From positions 186,001 to 250,000 of the forward strand of contig NZ_JBFABE010000003.1 in NCBI RefSeq assembly GCF_040640155.1: a stretch of DNA of 64,000 nucleotides, written 5' to 3'. The notes under the pieces were generated by a model. That model searched no databases. It was not told the DNA's origin and was given only the letters and a program-made list of their open reading frames with translations. The stretch comes from Streptosporangium sp040640155 (lineage in GTDB: Bacteria > Actinomycetota > Actinomycetes > Streptosporangiales > Streptosporangiaceae). Shown piece after piece: positions 33,937-42,449 of this stretch (the stretch's first letter is position 1; the number at the start of each line of letters is the position of its first letter). Position numbers and translations under genes: made by a program.

Positions 33937-33955
33937 CACACGCGTGCCGCGTGTG
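33937..33955 (+). promoter_or_regulatory. Hairpin CACACGCG-TGC-CGCGTGTG in protease leader
   Basis: Perfect 8-bp arms with a 3-base loop, 38 bases upstream of the protease start codon and downstream of an AT-rich promoter-like stretch (33855-33925). It could be an mRNA-stabilising hairpin, an operator or an attenuator stem. Confidence 0.5.
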
Positions 33956-33993
33956 CCATGGCCAACGACGGCCATCTCTGCGCAGGAGGATCG

Positions 33994-36900
33994 GTGCCGA
34001 CCAACCCCCGGTTACGCCTCACCGTCGTCGCAGCAGCGACGGCGGCGCTTTCTCTCTCCCTTCCGGGAATCGCCCAGGGCGAGCCCGGAGGGCAGCCCCC
34101 CAAGGCTCTCGACTTCCAGGCCGAACACGGCGCCAAGCCCGACCTGGACAACCGGCGCGGCAGCGTCGCGCCCCCGTCGGCGTCCGCCCGATCGATGGCG
34201 AGCACCGCGACGGTCCGTTGGAACGCTCTCGGCACACCCGCCGTCGTCACCGGTTCCGCCCCCCTCGCCGAGGGACTGGGCGCCGACCCCGAGCGCGCCG
34301 CGCGCGCCTACCTCAAGGCGAACGAGAACCTCTTCGGCCTCTCCGGCGAGGCCGTGGACGCCCTGGAGAAGATCGCCGCCAACCCCGTCGGGGGCGGGCA
34401 CGCCGTACTGCTCAGGCAGAAGTTCGGCGGCCTGCCCGCGGGCGTGGACGGGCAGGTCGTGGTCGGCGTGAAGGACGGCAAGGTCCTGCACGTCACCTCC
34501 ACCCTCTCCCGCTCCACGCAGGCGCCCCCCGCCGCCCGGATCACCGAGCAGCAGGCGCTGGAGGCCGCGGCCAGGGACGGCGGGATCGACCTGGCCACGG
34601 CCACGGTCAAGAAGGCCACCGCCGTGGCGGTGCCCGCGCCGGACGGGACGCACAACGCGTTCCAGGTCGTCCTGATCGGCGGCGGCAAGGGCGACCCCGC
34701 CGCGTACACCACGCACGTGGACGCGGTCAGCGGCGAGATCCTCACCCGCGAGAACCTGGTCGACCACCACTCCGCGCCCGACGACCCCCGCTGGAAGGCG
34801 TTCCCGGCCAACCCCCCGGCCGACTACTCCTCCACCGACACCCGCGCCACGTGGTGCTCCATCGCCGGCCCCGGCTGCGACGTGATCGGGGCCGACCCGG
34901 CCACCGGCAAGCCCTGGGACTTCGACCACGTCGCCGGCACCCCCACGTTCACCAGCATCGGCAACGCCGCCAAGACCGTGGAGAACCGCGCCAGCGCCGA
35001 CCCGTACAGCGTCGGCACCCGCAGCAACGTGAACACGCCCAGCCGCGAGTACGCCTACCCGTGGACCAACAAGTGGTACACGGCCAAGTGCGACCCGGCG
35101 TCGCTGGACCAGCCCGGCGAGGCCGACCTGGAGGCGGCCATCACCAACCTGCACGTCATGCACAACCGCATGCACGACTGGTCCTACCGGCTCGGCTTCA
35201 CCGAGACCGCGTGGAACATGCAGCAGGAGAACGGCGAGCGCGGCGGCCTGGACGGCGACCCCGAGCAGGGCAACGCCCAGGCGGGCGCCAGGGACCTCAG
35301 CGTGCGCGACAACGCCAACCAGATCACCGGCCCCGACGGGGTCGCCCCCATCACCAACATGTACCTCTGGCAGCCGGTCGCGGGCGCGTTCTACCCGCCC
35401 TGCGTCGACGGCGACTACGACATGTCGGTCATCGGCCACGAGTACACCCACGCGATCTCCGGCCGCATGGTCGGCGGCCCGAACGCCGGATGGAGCGGCG
35501 CCCAGGCCGGGGCCATGAACGAGAGCACCTCGGACCTGCTGGCGATGGAGTACCTGGCCGAGTACGGCTTCCGCCCCGCGGGCGACACCCCGTACGTCAC
35601 CGGCGGCTACGTCACCGGCGACAAGAAGGCCGGAATCCGCAACTACGACATGTCCAACTCGCCGCTGAACTACAGCGACATCGCCTACGACCTCGTCGGG
35701 CAGCAGGTACACGCCGACGGCGAGATCTGGTCGGCCACCCAGTTCGACGTGCGCAAGGCCTTCGTGCAGAAGTACGGCCAGGGCACCCCGGCCAGGCAGA
35801 AGGCGTGCGCCGACGGCGCGACCCCGCTCGACCAGTGCCCCGGCAACCGGCGCTGGGCCCAGCTCTCCTTCGACGCGCTGCTGCTGATGGCCTCCGGCGC
35901 GGTCAGCTACGTCGACCACCGCGACGCGCTGCTCGCGGCCGACGCCATCCGCTTCGGCGGGGCCAACCAGGGCATCATGTGGCGGGCCTTCGCCGAGCAC
36001 GGCCTCGGTGAGGGCGCGGCGAGCGCCGGGGCGAACGACGCCGACCCGACGCCCAGCTTCGTCAACCCGTCCGGCAAGAACGGCGAGCTCCAGCTCAAGC
36101 CTCTGCTGGAGGCCAAGGGCGCCGCGCTCCGGCTGTACGTGGGCCACTACGAGGGCCGCGTGGTGCCGGTGGCCGACACCGACCCCGCGACCGAGCTCGG
36201 CGACACCGTGAAGATGACCCCGGGGATCTACGACTTCGTGGTCGCGGGCAAGGGCTACGGTCACACCCGGCTGAAGTTCGCGGTGCTGCCGGGCGTGAAG
36301 CTGCCGCTGCCGGTGTCGGTGCCGAAGAACGTCGCCTCGGCGGCGCTGGGCGCCACCGCGGCCGGTGACGGCGTCAACCAGGCCCTGCTGATCGACGAGA
36401 CCGAGGCGACGAACTGGGCCTCGCTCACCGCGCCGGTCAAGGGCAAGGCCGTCACCGTGGACCTGGCCGGGACCGCCCCGGTGAAGGTCCGCCGGGTGCA
36501 GGTCAGCGCCATGCTCCGGCCCAACACCGGCGACACCGCCGACCCCGGCGCCCAGAACCGGTTCACCGCCCTGCGCGCCTTCGAGGTCCTGGCCTGTGAC
36601 GCCACCAAGAAGGACTGCTCCTCGCCGGCGTCCTTCTCGGTCGTCTACACCAGCCCGTCCGACGCCTTCCAGACCCGCCGGCCGCGTCCCCGCGGCGCCG
36701 ACCTGATCATGAAGTCCTTCAAGATCCCGACCACCACGGCGACCCACCTGACCCTGCGGGCCGTCTCCACCCAGTGCACCGGCAACCCGCTCTACGCCGG
36801 TGAGCAGGACGCCGACCCCAACTCCTTCACCGACTGCGCCACCGCCAACCCCGCCAGGGACCAGCTGCGCGCCGCCGAGTTCCAGGCGTTCACCCGCTAG
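33994..36900 (+). CDS. Secreted M36 fungalysin-type zinc metalloprotease
   Basis: 968 residues. The signal peptide is followed by an FTP-type propeptide (about 40-260) and the M36 catalytic domain (about 300-680) with zinc motif HEYTH (482-486) and the downstream ligand Glu510 (AMNESTSD). The C-terminal extension (about 690-968) is beta-rich, with a region resembling a carbohydrate- or protein-binding jelly roll. Like other fungalysins it would be exported as a zymogen and matured by removing the propeptide, then degrade extracellular proteins. GTG 33994 is chosen for its AGGAGG four bases upstream and the direct start of the signal peptide; an upstream in-frame ATG at 33919 lacks both. Two hairpin terminators follow. 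Confidence 0.9.
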   Translation: MPTNPRLRLTVVAAATAALSLSLPGIAQGEPGGQPPKALDFQAEHGAKPDLDNRRGSVAPPSASARSMASTATVRWNALGTPAVVTGSAPLAEGLGADPERAARAYLKANENLFGLSGEAVDALEKIAANPVGGGHAVLLRQKFGGLPAGVDGQVVVGVKDGKVLHVTSTLSRSTQAPPAARITEQQALEAAARDGGIDLATATVKKATAVAVPAPDGTHNAFQVVLIGGGKGDPAAYTTHVDAVSGEILTRENLVDHHSAPDDPRWKAFPANPPADYSSTDTRATWCSIAGPGCDVIGADPATGKPWDFDHVAGTPTFTSIGNAAKTVENRASADPYSVGTRSNVNTPSREYAYPWTNKWYTAKCDPASLDQPGEADLEAAITNLHVMHNRMHDWSYRLGFTETAWNMQQENGERGGLDGDPEQGNAQAGARDLSVRDNANQITGPDGVAPITNMYLWQPVAGAFYPPCVDGDYDMSVIGHEYTHAISGRMVGGPNAGWSGAQAGAMNESTSDLLAMEYLAEYGFRPAGDTPYVTGGYVTGDKKAGIRNYDMSNSPLNYSDIAYDLVGQQVHADGEIWSATQFDVRKAFVQKYGQGTPARQKACADGATPLDQCPGNRRWAQLSFDALLLMASGAVSYVDHRDALLAADAIRFGGANQGIMWRAFAEHGLGEGAASAGANDADPTPSFVNPSGKNGELQLKPLLEAKGAALRLYVGHYEGRVVPVADTDPATELGDTVKMTPGIYDFVVAGKGYGHTRLKFAVLPGVKLPLPVSVPKNVASAALGATAAGDGVNQALLIDETEATNWASLTAPVKGKAVTVDLAGTAPVKVRRVQVSAMLRPNTGDTADPGAQNRFTALRAFEVLACDATKKDCSSPASFSVVYTSPSDAFQTRRPRPRGADLIMKSFKIPTTTATHLTLRAVSTQCTGNPLYAGEQDADPNSFTDCATANPARDQLRAAEFQAFTR

Positions 36901-36907
36901 CCCGTAC

Positions 36908-36934
36908 GGGCACCCGCCACCGTGGCGGGTGCCC
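36908..36934 (+). terminator. Terminator hairpin behind protease gene
   Basis: Perfect 12-bp inverted repeat GGGCACCCGCCA / TGGCGGGTGCCC with a CCG loop, starting 7 bases after the stop codon. Confidence 0.85.
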
Positions 36935-36947
36935 CCGCGAGACGGGT

Positions 36948-36976
36948 GCGGCCCCCGCCTCCCCGGCGGGGGCCGC
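36948..36976. terminator. Second terminator hairpin between protease gene and glpD
   Basis: Perfect 12-bp inverted repeat GCGGCCCCCGCC / GGCGGGGGCCGC with a 5-base loop. It lies between two converging genes and may serve the opposite strand (glpD) as well. Confidence 0.8.
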
Positions 36977-37069
36977 CTCCGTTCCTCACGTCCTCACGCG
37001 CCGGACGCGGGCGCGTTCCCGGCGCGTCGGACCGGGCGCGTCCCGAGGACGAGCGGTTCCCGATCCCGG

Positions 37070-38812
37070 TCAGACCGGGTGCGTCTCCGGGGTCGCCACC
37101 GGCACGATCTCCGGGGCGCCCAGGCGGATGGCGTCGGCCTCCTGGTCGGTGTCCTGCTCCTGGGAGAGGCGCTCGGACTCCACGCGCTTGGTGTAGTACT
37201 CCACCTCGCGCTTGACCTGGTCGTCGTCCCAGCCCAGCGGCCCGGCGAGCAGCCGCGCGGCCTCCTCCACCACGGCCAGGCCCCGGTGGAAGGTCTCGAT
37301 CGAGATGTGCGTGCGCCGGGTCAGCACGTCGTTCACGTGCCGGGCGCCCTCGTGGGTGGCCGCGTAGACCACCTCCGCCCGCAGGTAGTCGTCCGCCCCG
37401 GTCAGCGGCTTGCCCAGCGAGGGGTCCTCCTCGATCAGCGCCAGCACCTCGTCGATCATCGACCCGTACCGCTGGAGCAGGTGCTCGATCCTGGCCACGT
37501 GCAGGCCCGAGGAGTGGGCCAGCCGGTGGCGGGAGTTCCACAGCGCCTGGTAGCCCTCGGCCCCGGCCAGCGGGATGCGGTCGGTGCAGGAGGGCGGGAC
37601 CCGGTAGTCCAGGCCGTGCGCCACCGCGTCGACCGCGTCCTTCGCCATGACGCGGTACGTCGTGTACTTTCCTCCGGCGACCATGACCAGCCCCGGCACC
37701 GGGTGCGCCACCACGTGCTCGCGGGAGAGCTTGGAGGTCTCCTCCGACTCCCCCGACAGCAGCGGGCGGAGCCCGGCGTAGACGCCCTCGACGTCCTCGC
37801 GGGTGAGCGGGACCGCGAGCACCTCGTTGACGTGGTCGAGGACGTAGTCGATGTCGGAACGCGACGCCGCCGGATGGGCCCGGTCCAGCTCCCACGCGGT
37901 GTCGGTGGTGCCGATGATCCAGTGACGGCCCCAGGGGATGACGAACAGCACCGACTTCTCGGTGCGCAGGATGATCCCGGTGAGCGAGTGGATCCGGTCG
38001 CGCGGCACCACCAGGTGGATGCCCTTGGAGGCCCGTACGTGGATCTGCCCCCGCCCGCCGACCATCTCCTGGAGGTTGTCGGTCCACACCCCGGTGGCGT
38101 TGACCACCTGGCGGGCCCGGATCTCCAGCTCGCCGCCGCTCTCCAGGTCGCGCACCCGGACGCCGGTGACCCGCTCCCCCTCGCGCAGGAAGCCCATCAC
38201 CTGCGTCCTGGAGGCCACACTGGCCCCGTACATGGCCGCCGTGCGCAGCGTGGTCATCACGTGCCGGGCGTCGTCGATCTGGGCGTCCCAGTACTGCACG
38301 GCGCCGGTGAGGGCGCTCTTGCGCAGCGAGGGCGCCAGCCGCAGCGCCCGCTTGCGCGACAGGTGCCGGTGACCGGGCATGCCCCGGCCGGACCCGAAGG
38401 AGAAGCCCATGGTGTCGTACAGCACCAGGCCGGCGCCGACGTAGGGCCGCTCCCAGCCCCGGTGCTTGAGCGGGAACAGGAACGGCACCGGCCGCACCAG
38501 GTGCGGGGCGATCCGCTGCAGCAGCAGCGAGCGCTCCTGGAGCGCCTCCCTGACCAGGTCGAAGTTGAGCTGCTCCAGGTAGCGCAGCCCCCCGTGGATC
38601 AGCTTGGACGACCTGGAGGAGGTGCCGGAGGCGAAGTCACGCGCCTCCACCAGCCCCACGGACAGTCCCCGGGTCGCCGCGTCCAGCGCGACCCCCGCCC
38701 CGACGACCCCACCTCCGATCACCACCACGTCGAGTTCCTCGGCGCTCATCTGCGCCAGTGCGGCGGCTCGCTCGGCAGGACCGAGCCGTCCGGTGCCCAT
38801 TCGCGCCGTCAT
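37070..38812 (-). CDS. glpD: Glycerol-3-phosphate dehydrogenase, aerobic, FAD-dependent
   Basis: 580 residues. The FAD-binding GGGVVGAG motif (about 33-40) and the GlpD signature (ARDFASGTSSRSSKLIHGGL, then RYLEQ) are near the N-terminus. WIIGTTDTAWE and VAGGKYTTYR mark the substrate domain, and a C-terminal helical DAO_C domain completes the protein. It oxidises sn-glycerol-3-phosphate to dihydroxyacetone phosphate at the membrane and feeds the quinone pool. ATG 38812 is preferred over TTG 38818, with a GGGGG run just upstream. No glpK or glpF gene adjoins; it is divergent from an ECF sigma gene. Confidence 0.95.
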   Translation of the reverse strand: MTARMGTGRLGPAERAAALAQMSAEELDVVVIGGGVVGAGVALDAATRGLSVGLVEARDFASGTSSRSSKLIHGGLRYLEQLNFDLVREALQERSLLLQRIAPHLVRPVPFLFPLKHRGWERPYVGAGLVLYDTMGFSFGSGRGMPGHRHLSRKRALRLAPSLRKSALTGAVQYWDAQIDDARHVMTTLRTAAMYGASVASRTQVMGFLREGERVTGVRVRDLESGGELEIRARQVVNATGVWTDNLQEMVGGRGQIHVRASKGIHLVVPRDRIHSLTGIILRTEKSVLFVIPWGRHWIIGTTDTAWELDRAHPAASRSDIDYVLDHVNEVLAVPLTREDVEGVYAGLRPLLSGESEETSKLSREHVVAHPVPGLVMVAGGKYTTYRVMAKDAVDAVAHGLDYRVPPSCTDRIPLAGAEGYQALWNSRHRLAHSSGLHVARIEHLLQRYGSMIDEVLALIEEDPSLGKPLTGADDYLRAEVVYAATHEGARHVNDVLTRRTHISIETFHRGLAVVEEAARLLAGPLGWDDDQVKREVEYYTKRVESERLSQEQDTDQEADAIRLGAPEIVPVATPETHPV

Positions 38813-39018
38813 GTGCAACCCCCTGGGGTGCGGCTTGTCGCCTTACGTGATGTATCTACCCATCTACCCTAGGCACCACTACCGGCCAGTAGGAAACGCC
38901 GGGCGAGATTCCCGTCACAACCACGGTGAACAGCGCGAATCCGCCTTCGGGGACGTCTCCCAGGGGTCCCGGCGAGATCACGTGAACCTCCGGCCACGGT
39001 GGTCGCTACCCACCCGTC

Positions 39019-39648
39019 ATGAACAGGGGTGCCGAGGAGATGACGCCGCGCCGCTCCGGTGACGCGGGACGGCCCGCCGGCGACACGGGACGGCCCGCCG
39101 GTGACGTGGGACGGCCCGCCCGGAGCCGGGAGGACGCGCGCCTCCTGGCCGGGGTCGCCGACGGCGACGCGGCCGCGCTGACCGCCCTGTACGAGCGGTA
39201 CGCCAGGCCGCTGTTCTCCTTCCTCTACCGGCTCGCCGGCGACCGGGGCACGGCCGAGGAGATCCTCCAGGACACGCTGCTGGCCGTGTGGCGCTCGGCG
39301 GGCACCTACCGGAGCCGCTCCAGCGTCAGCACCTGGCTGTTCGGGGTGGCGCGCAGGCAGGCGCACAACCGGCTCCGCGGCGCCCCGCCTCCCCCGGCCG
39401 CCGAACCGCCCGACGCCGCCGACCCCCTGCCGGGCCCCGAGGAGCTGGCGGTCGGCGAGGAGCGGGTACGGGCGGCGCTGGCACGGCTGCCGCTGGCCCA
39501 GCGCGAGGTGGTCGTGCTCGCCTTCCTCGGCGACCTGGGCCACCGGGAGATCGCCCAGGTGCTGGAGATCCCGGTCGGAACGGTCAAGAGCCGCCTGCAC
39601 CACGCCCGAGCGACCCTGAGGGGGTACGTCGATGAACGAACGTCCTGA
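39019..39648 (+). CDS. ECF-type RNA polymerase sigma factor
   Basis: 209 residues. Sigma region 2 (about 50-115: LYERYARPLFSFLYRLAGD, GTAEEILQDTLLAVWRSAG, STWLFGVARRQAHNRL) is joined by a Pro-rich linker to sigma region 4 (about 145-200: LPLAQREVVVLAFLGDLGHR, EIAQVLEIPVGTVKSRLHHA). The N-terminal 35 residues contain three copies of GDxGRPA, encoded by a 21-bp tandem repeat. ATG 39019 is used; ATG 39040 is possible. The stop lies 17 bases inside the next gene, so the two are translationally coupled. No classical zinc-binding anti-sigma is present; the coupled membrane protein may take that role. Confidence 0.9.
   Translation: MNRGAEEMTPRRSGDAGRPAGDTGRPAGDVGRPARSREDARLLAGVADGDAAALTALYERYARPLFSFLYRLAGDRGTAEEILQDTLLAVWRSAGTYRSRSSVSTWLFGVARRQAHNRLRGAPPPPAAEPPDAADPLPGPEELAVGEERVRAALARLPLAQREVVVLAFLGDLGHREIAQVLEIPVGTVKSRLHHARATLRGYVDERTS
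39058..39120 (+). repeat. Three tandem 21-bp repeats inside the ECF sigma gene
   Basis: Units at 39058, 39079 and 39100, near-identical, ending in GGGACGGCCCGCC and encoding GDxGRPA three times. They keep the frame and give the sigma factor a disordered N-terminus. Confidence 0.9.
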
Positions 39649-40447
39649 GCCGTGGCGGCCCCCCGACCCGCCCGAACTGCGGGGGTTCCACGAGGGCATC
39701 CCCGATCCGCCCGGCCCCGGGATCGTCTCCGCCGTCCTGGCGCGGTCGGCCCTGTCCCGGCCCGTGCCGGGCGACGCGGAGCCGGCCGGGCCGCCGGACG
39801 CGGTCCCCGGGCCGTACCGGGCGTGGGCGCTGCTGACGATGGAGGCCCGGCTGCTGCATCCGGCGATCTGGCCGGCCTCCGCGCTGATCATGGTGGCCGG
39901 TGTCCTCTTCGTCCTGGCCCAGGGACGGGCCGCGGGGGCCGTGCTCTCGCTCGTCGTCTCGCTGGTCGCCATGGCGGGCGCCGCCATGGCGTACGGCCCC
40001 GAGAACGACGACGCCTTCGAGGTGGTCGCCGCCACGCCCGTCTCGCCGCGCGTCGTCCTGCTGGCCCGGGTGACGCTGGTGTTCGGCTACGACCTGGCGC
40101 TGGCGCTGCTCGTCTCTGCGGCGATGACGGCACTCCCGGAGGGCCCCGCCGCGGGGGGACTGGTGCCGCTGATCACCACCTGGCTGGGTCCCATGACCGT
40201 GCTCGCGGCGCTCAGCCTGCTGCTGTCGGTGTGCTGGAACCCCACGGGCGCGATGGGTGCCGGGCTGGCCGTCTGGATCCTCCAGGCGCTGGCCGCCGGA
40301 GGCCTGCCCCTGCCGGACGGCCTCCGCGGTCTCTGGACGACCGGCCCGGCCACGATGGGGCTCGCCCTGGCCCTGACGCTCGCCGCCGTGGCCGCCGCCG
40401 GTGCGGGTGAACCCGTCCGGCGCGCCCGCCCGGCCCGCAGACCATGA
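39632..40447 (+). CDS. Membrane protein coupled to ECF sigma factor (ABC-2-like or sigma-regulating)
   Basis: 271 residues with a Pro-rich cytoplasmic N-terminus (1-65; PDPPELRGFHEGIPDPPG) and about six hydrophobic helices. The pattern TMEARLLHPAIWPASALIMV followed by a GPENDD loop resembles ABC-2 type exporter subunits. It overlaps the sigma gene by 17 bases and ends in an ATGA overlap with a possible start of the permease, so it belongs to the same operon. It may be a second membrane subunit of the exporter or a membrane-bound controller of the sigma factor. The role is inferred from position only. Confidence 0.7.
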   Translation: MNERPEPWRPPDPPELRGFHEGIPDPPGPGIVSAVLARSALSRPVPGDAEPAGPPDAVPGPYRAWALLTMEARLLHPAIWPASALIMVAGVLFVLAQGRAAGAVLSLVVSLVAMAGAAMAYGPENDDAFEVVAATPVSPRVVLLARVTLVFGYDLALALLVSAAMTALPEGPAAGGLVPLITTWLGPMTVLAALSLLLSVCWNPTGAMGAGLAVWILQALAAGGLPLPDGLRGLWTTGPATMGLALALTLAAVAAAGAGEPVRRARPARRP

Positions 40448-40590
40448 ACCCCAACGACGCCCCGCCCCGCGCCCGGCGCCCCCGGGCCACCCGCCCCCGC
40501 CCGGCGGCCCCGGGCGGCCCGCGGATCGCGAGACCCACGGTGGTCCACCCCGTCCGGCGCCCCCGGGCGACGTCCCGAAGACGAGAGAGC

Positions 40591-41421
40591 ATGATCGCGA
40601 CCTTCCGCTACGAGTTCCACATGCAGATCCGCCGTCCCGCCCTGTGGATCGTCTACGGGCTGGCCTACGCGGCGACCGTCGCGGGCTTCCTCCCGCTGTA
40701 CCTGAACCCGAACCTGGGACAGCTGGGGGACGCCCCGAAGACGGCCGTGGTCGTGTCGACCTCCCTGATCATGAGCCTGCTGCCCATGGTCTACGGATGC
40801 CTGATCACCGACCGGCTCGTCCGCGACCGGTGGCTCGGCGTCGGCGAGATCCTGAACGCGACCCCGGCCGGCCGCACCGGCCGGCTGATCGGCAAGTACC
40901 TGGGCGTCTGCGCGGCCACCGCCGTACCGCTCGCGCTCGTCCACACCGGCCGGGCCGTGGTCTACGCGATCACCGAGGGCGAGCCCGCCGCACTGGGCTG
41001 GGCGGGGGCGATCCTCGTCCTGGCCGTCGTCCCCGGGCTGCTCATGGCGGGGGCGCTCGCCCTGACCGGCCCCCTGCTGATGTCGTCGGTGCCGTTCCAG
41101 ATGCTGTTCGTCGCCTACTGGTTCTGGGGGAGCGTCGTCCCGGCCAGCGTCATGCCGACGCTGAGCGACAGCGTCCTGTCGCCCGGCGCCGAGTACGTGG
41201 TCTTCGGCCTTCTCGGCTACGAGCCGGTACCGGAACCGGCCCCCCACCTCATCGTCCCGCCCGGCCACGGGCGCTACCCTCCCTGGCCCGACGCCCCGCC
41301 GGACTTCCTGCGGCCCGAGGCCGGCCCCGCCGTCGCGTGGCTGTGGATCGGCGTGATGCTCGGGTTCGCGGCGCTTCTCCTCCTCCTCGCCCGCCTGCAC
41401 GCCATCCGGACGGAGTCCTGA
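40591..41421 (+). CDS. ABC-2 type transporter permease
   Basis: 276 residues with about six transmembrane helices and the ABC-2 permease-like beginning MIATFRYEFHMQIRRPALWI. The loop after helix 2 (DRLVRDRWLGVGEILNATPA) resembles the cytoplasmic coupling segment of exporter permeases. ATG 40591 has GAGAGAG upstream and begins at the conserved part. An upstream ATG at 40444 overlaps the previous stop (ATGA) and would add 49 mostly Arg/Pro residues; this alternative cannot be excluded. The ATPase gene follows after one base. Together they form an exporter whose cargo is unknown, within an operon headed by a sigma factor. Confidence 0.8.
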   Translation: MIATFRYEFHMQIRRPALWIVYGLAYAATVAGFLPLYLNPNLGQLGDAPKTAVVVSTSLIMSLLPMVYGCLITDRLVRDRWLGVGEILNATPAGRTGRLIGKYLGVCAATAVPLALVHTGRAVVYAITEGEPAALGWAGAILVLAVVPGLLMAGALALTGPLLMSSVPFQMLFVAYWFWGSVVPASVMPTLSDSVLSPGAEYVVFGLLGYEPVPEPAPHLIVPPGHGRYPPWPDAPPDFLRPEAGPAVAWLWIGVMLGFAALLLLLARLHAIRTES

Positions 41422-41422
41422 C

Positions 41423-42289
41423 ATGCGCATCGAGATCTCCCGCCTGACCAAGACCTACCGGGGCGGCGTGCGGGCCCTCGACGGGCTCGACCTCGACGTG
41501 CCGACCGGCATGTACGGCCTGCTCGGCTCCAACGGGGCGGGCAAGACCACGCTCATGCGGATCCTGGCCGGGCTGCTCAGACCCACCTCGGGGACGGTCC
41601 GCGCCGGCGGGCACGACCTGGCCACCTCCGGCGGCCGTCTCGCCGTGCAGCGGACGCTCGGCTACCTCCCCCAGGACCTCGGGGTCTACCCCGACCTGAC
41701 GGCGCGGCGGTTCCTGGACTACATCGCGCTGCTCAAGGGGATGGACTCCCGCACCGCCCGCCGCCGCCGGATCGGTGAGCTGCTCGACGTGGTCGCGCTC
41801 ACCGAGGACGCCGACCGCAGGCTCAAGGGCTTCTCCGGCGGCATGCTGCGCCGGGTCGGCATCGCGCAGGCGCTGCTCGCCGACCCCCGCCTGCTCGTCG
41901 TGGACGAGCCGACCACCGGCCTCGACCCCGAGGAGCGGATCCGGTTCCGCATCCTGCTCTCCCGGCTCGCCGGTGACCGCACGGTCCTGCTCAGCACGCA
42001 CATCGTCGAGGACGTGGCGCAGACCTGCCGGTTCCTCGCGGTGCTCGCCCGGGGACGCCTGGCCTTCACCGGGGACGTCGGCGCACTGGTCTCGCGGGCC
42101 GACCACAGGGTGTGGACGCTGACGACCGCCGGCCCCGCCCCCGCGACCGGCAGGGTCGTGGCCGCCGTCCCCGAGGGCACCGGGACGCGCTACCGCGTCA
42201 TCGCCCCCGCCGCCCCCGGCCCCGCCGCCCTCCCGGCCGAACCGACCCTGGAGGACGGCTACCTCGCCCTCATGGAGGACGGCCGCTGA
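41423..42289 (+). CDS. ABC transporter ATP-binding protein
   Basis: 288 residues of a DrrA/CcmA-type exporter ATPase. Walker A GSNGAGKT (35-42), Q-loop in YLPQDLG (81-87), signature FSGGM (137-141, a variant of LSGGQ), Walker B LLVVDEP (157-163) and the switch His in STHIVED are all present. A C-terminal extension of about 70 residues follows the nucleotide-binding domain. It starts one base after the permease stop and would power that permease. It is the last gene of the sigma-led operon; a short tandem repeat region follows. Confidence 0.92.
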   Translation: MRIEISRLTKTYRGGVRALDGLDLDVPTGMYGLLGSNGAGKTTLMRILAGLLRPTSGTVRAGGHDLATSGGRLAVQRTLGYLPQDLGVYPDLTARRFLDYIALLKGMDSRTARRRRIGELLDVVALTEDADRRLKGFSGGMLRRVGIAQALLADPRLLVVDEPTTGLDPEERIRFRILLSRLAGDRTVLLSTHIVEDVAQTCRFLAVLARGRLAFTGDVGALVSRADHRVWTLTTAGPAPATGRVVAAVPEGTGTRYRVIAPAAPGPAALPAEPTLEDGYLALMEDGR

Positions 42290-42390
42290 GCCCTTCCTCG
42301 CGAAGGGACGCGGGCCGGACCGTGGACCACACGACCGGTCAGGCCGCCCACCGGGAGGATCGGACCGACCGGCCGCCCACCGACGCGAAA

Positions 42391-42449
42391 GGCCCGGCCA
42401 CGGCCCGGCCACGGTCCGGCCACGGTCCGGCCGAACCCCGGCCACGGTC
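42391..42449. repeat. Tandem ~11-bp repeat CCGGCCACGGT behind ABC operon
   Basis: About four imperfect head-to-tail copies between the ABC ATPase gene and the stop of the DUF6493 gene, the last one overlapping that stop codon. The rest of the 158-base gap holds no gene. Confidence 0.65.

Noticed and set aside
34012..36747. A 911-codon minus-strand open frame opposite the fungalysin gene
   Set aside because: Antisense shadow; Gly/Val/Arg-rich without domains, while the + strand has signal peptide and HEYTH.
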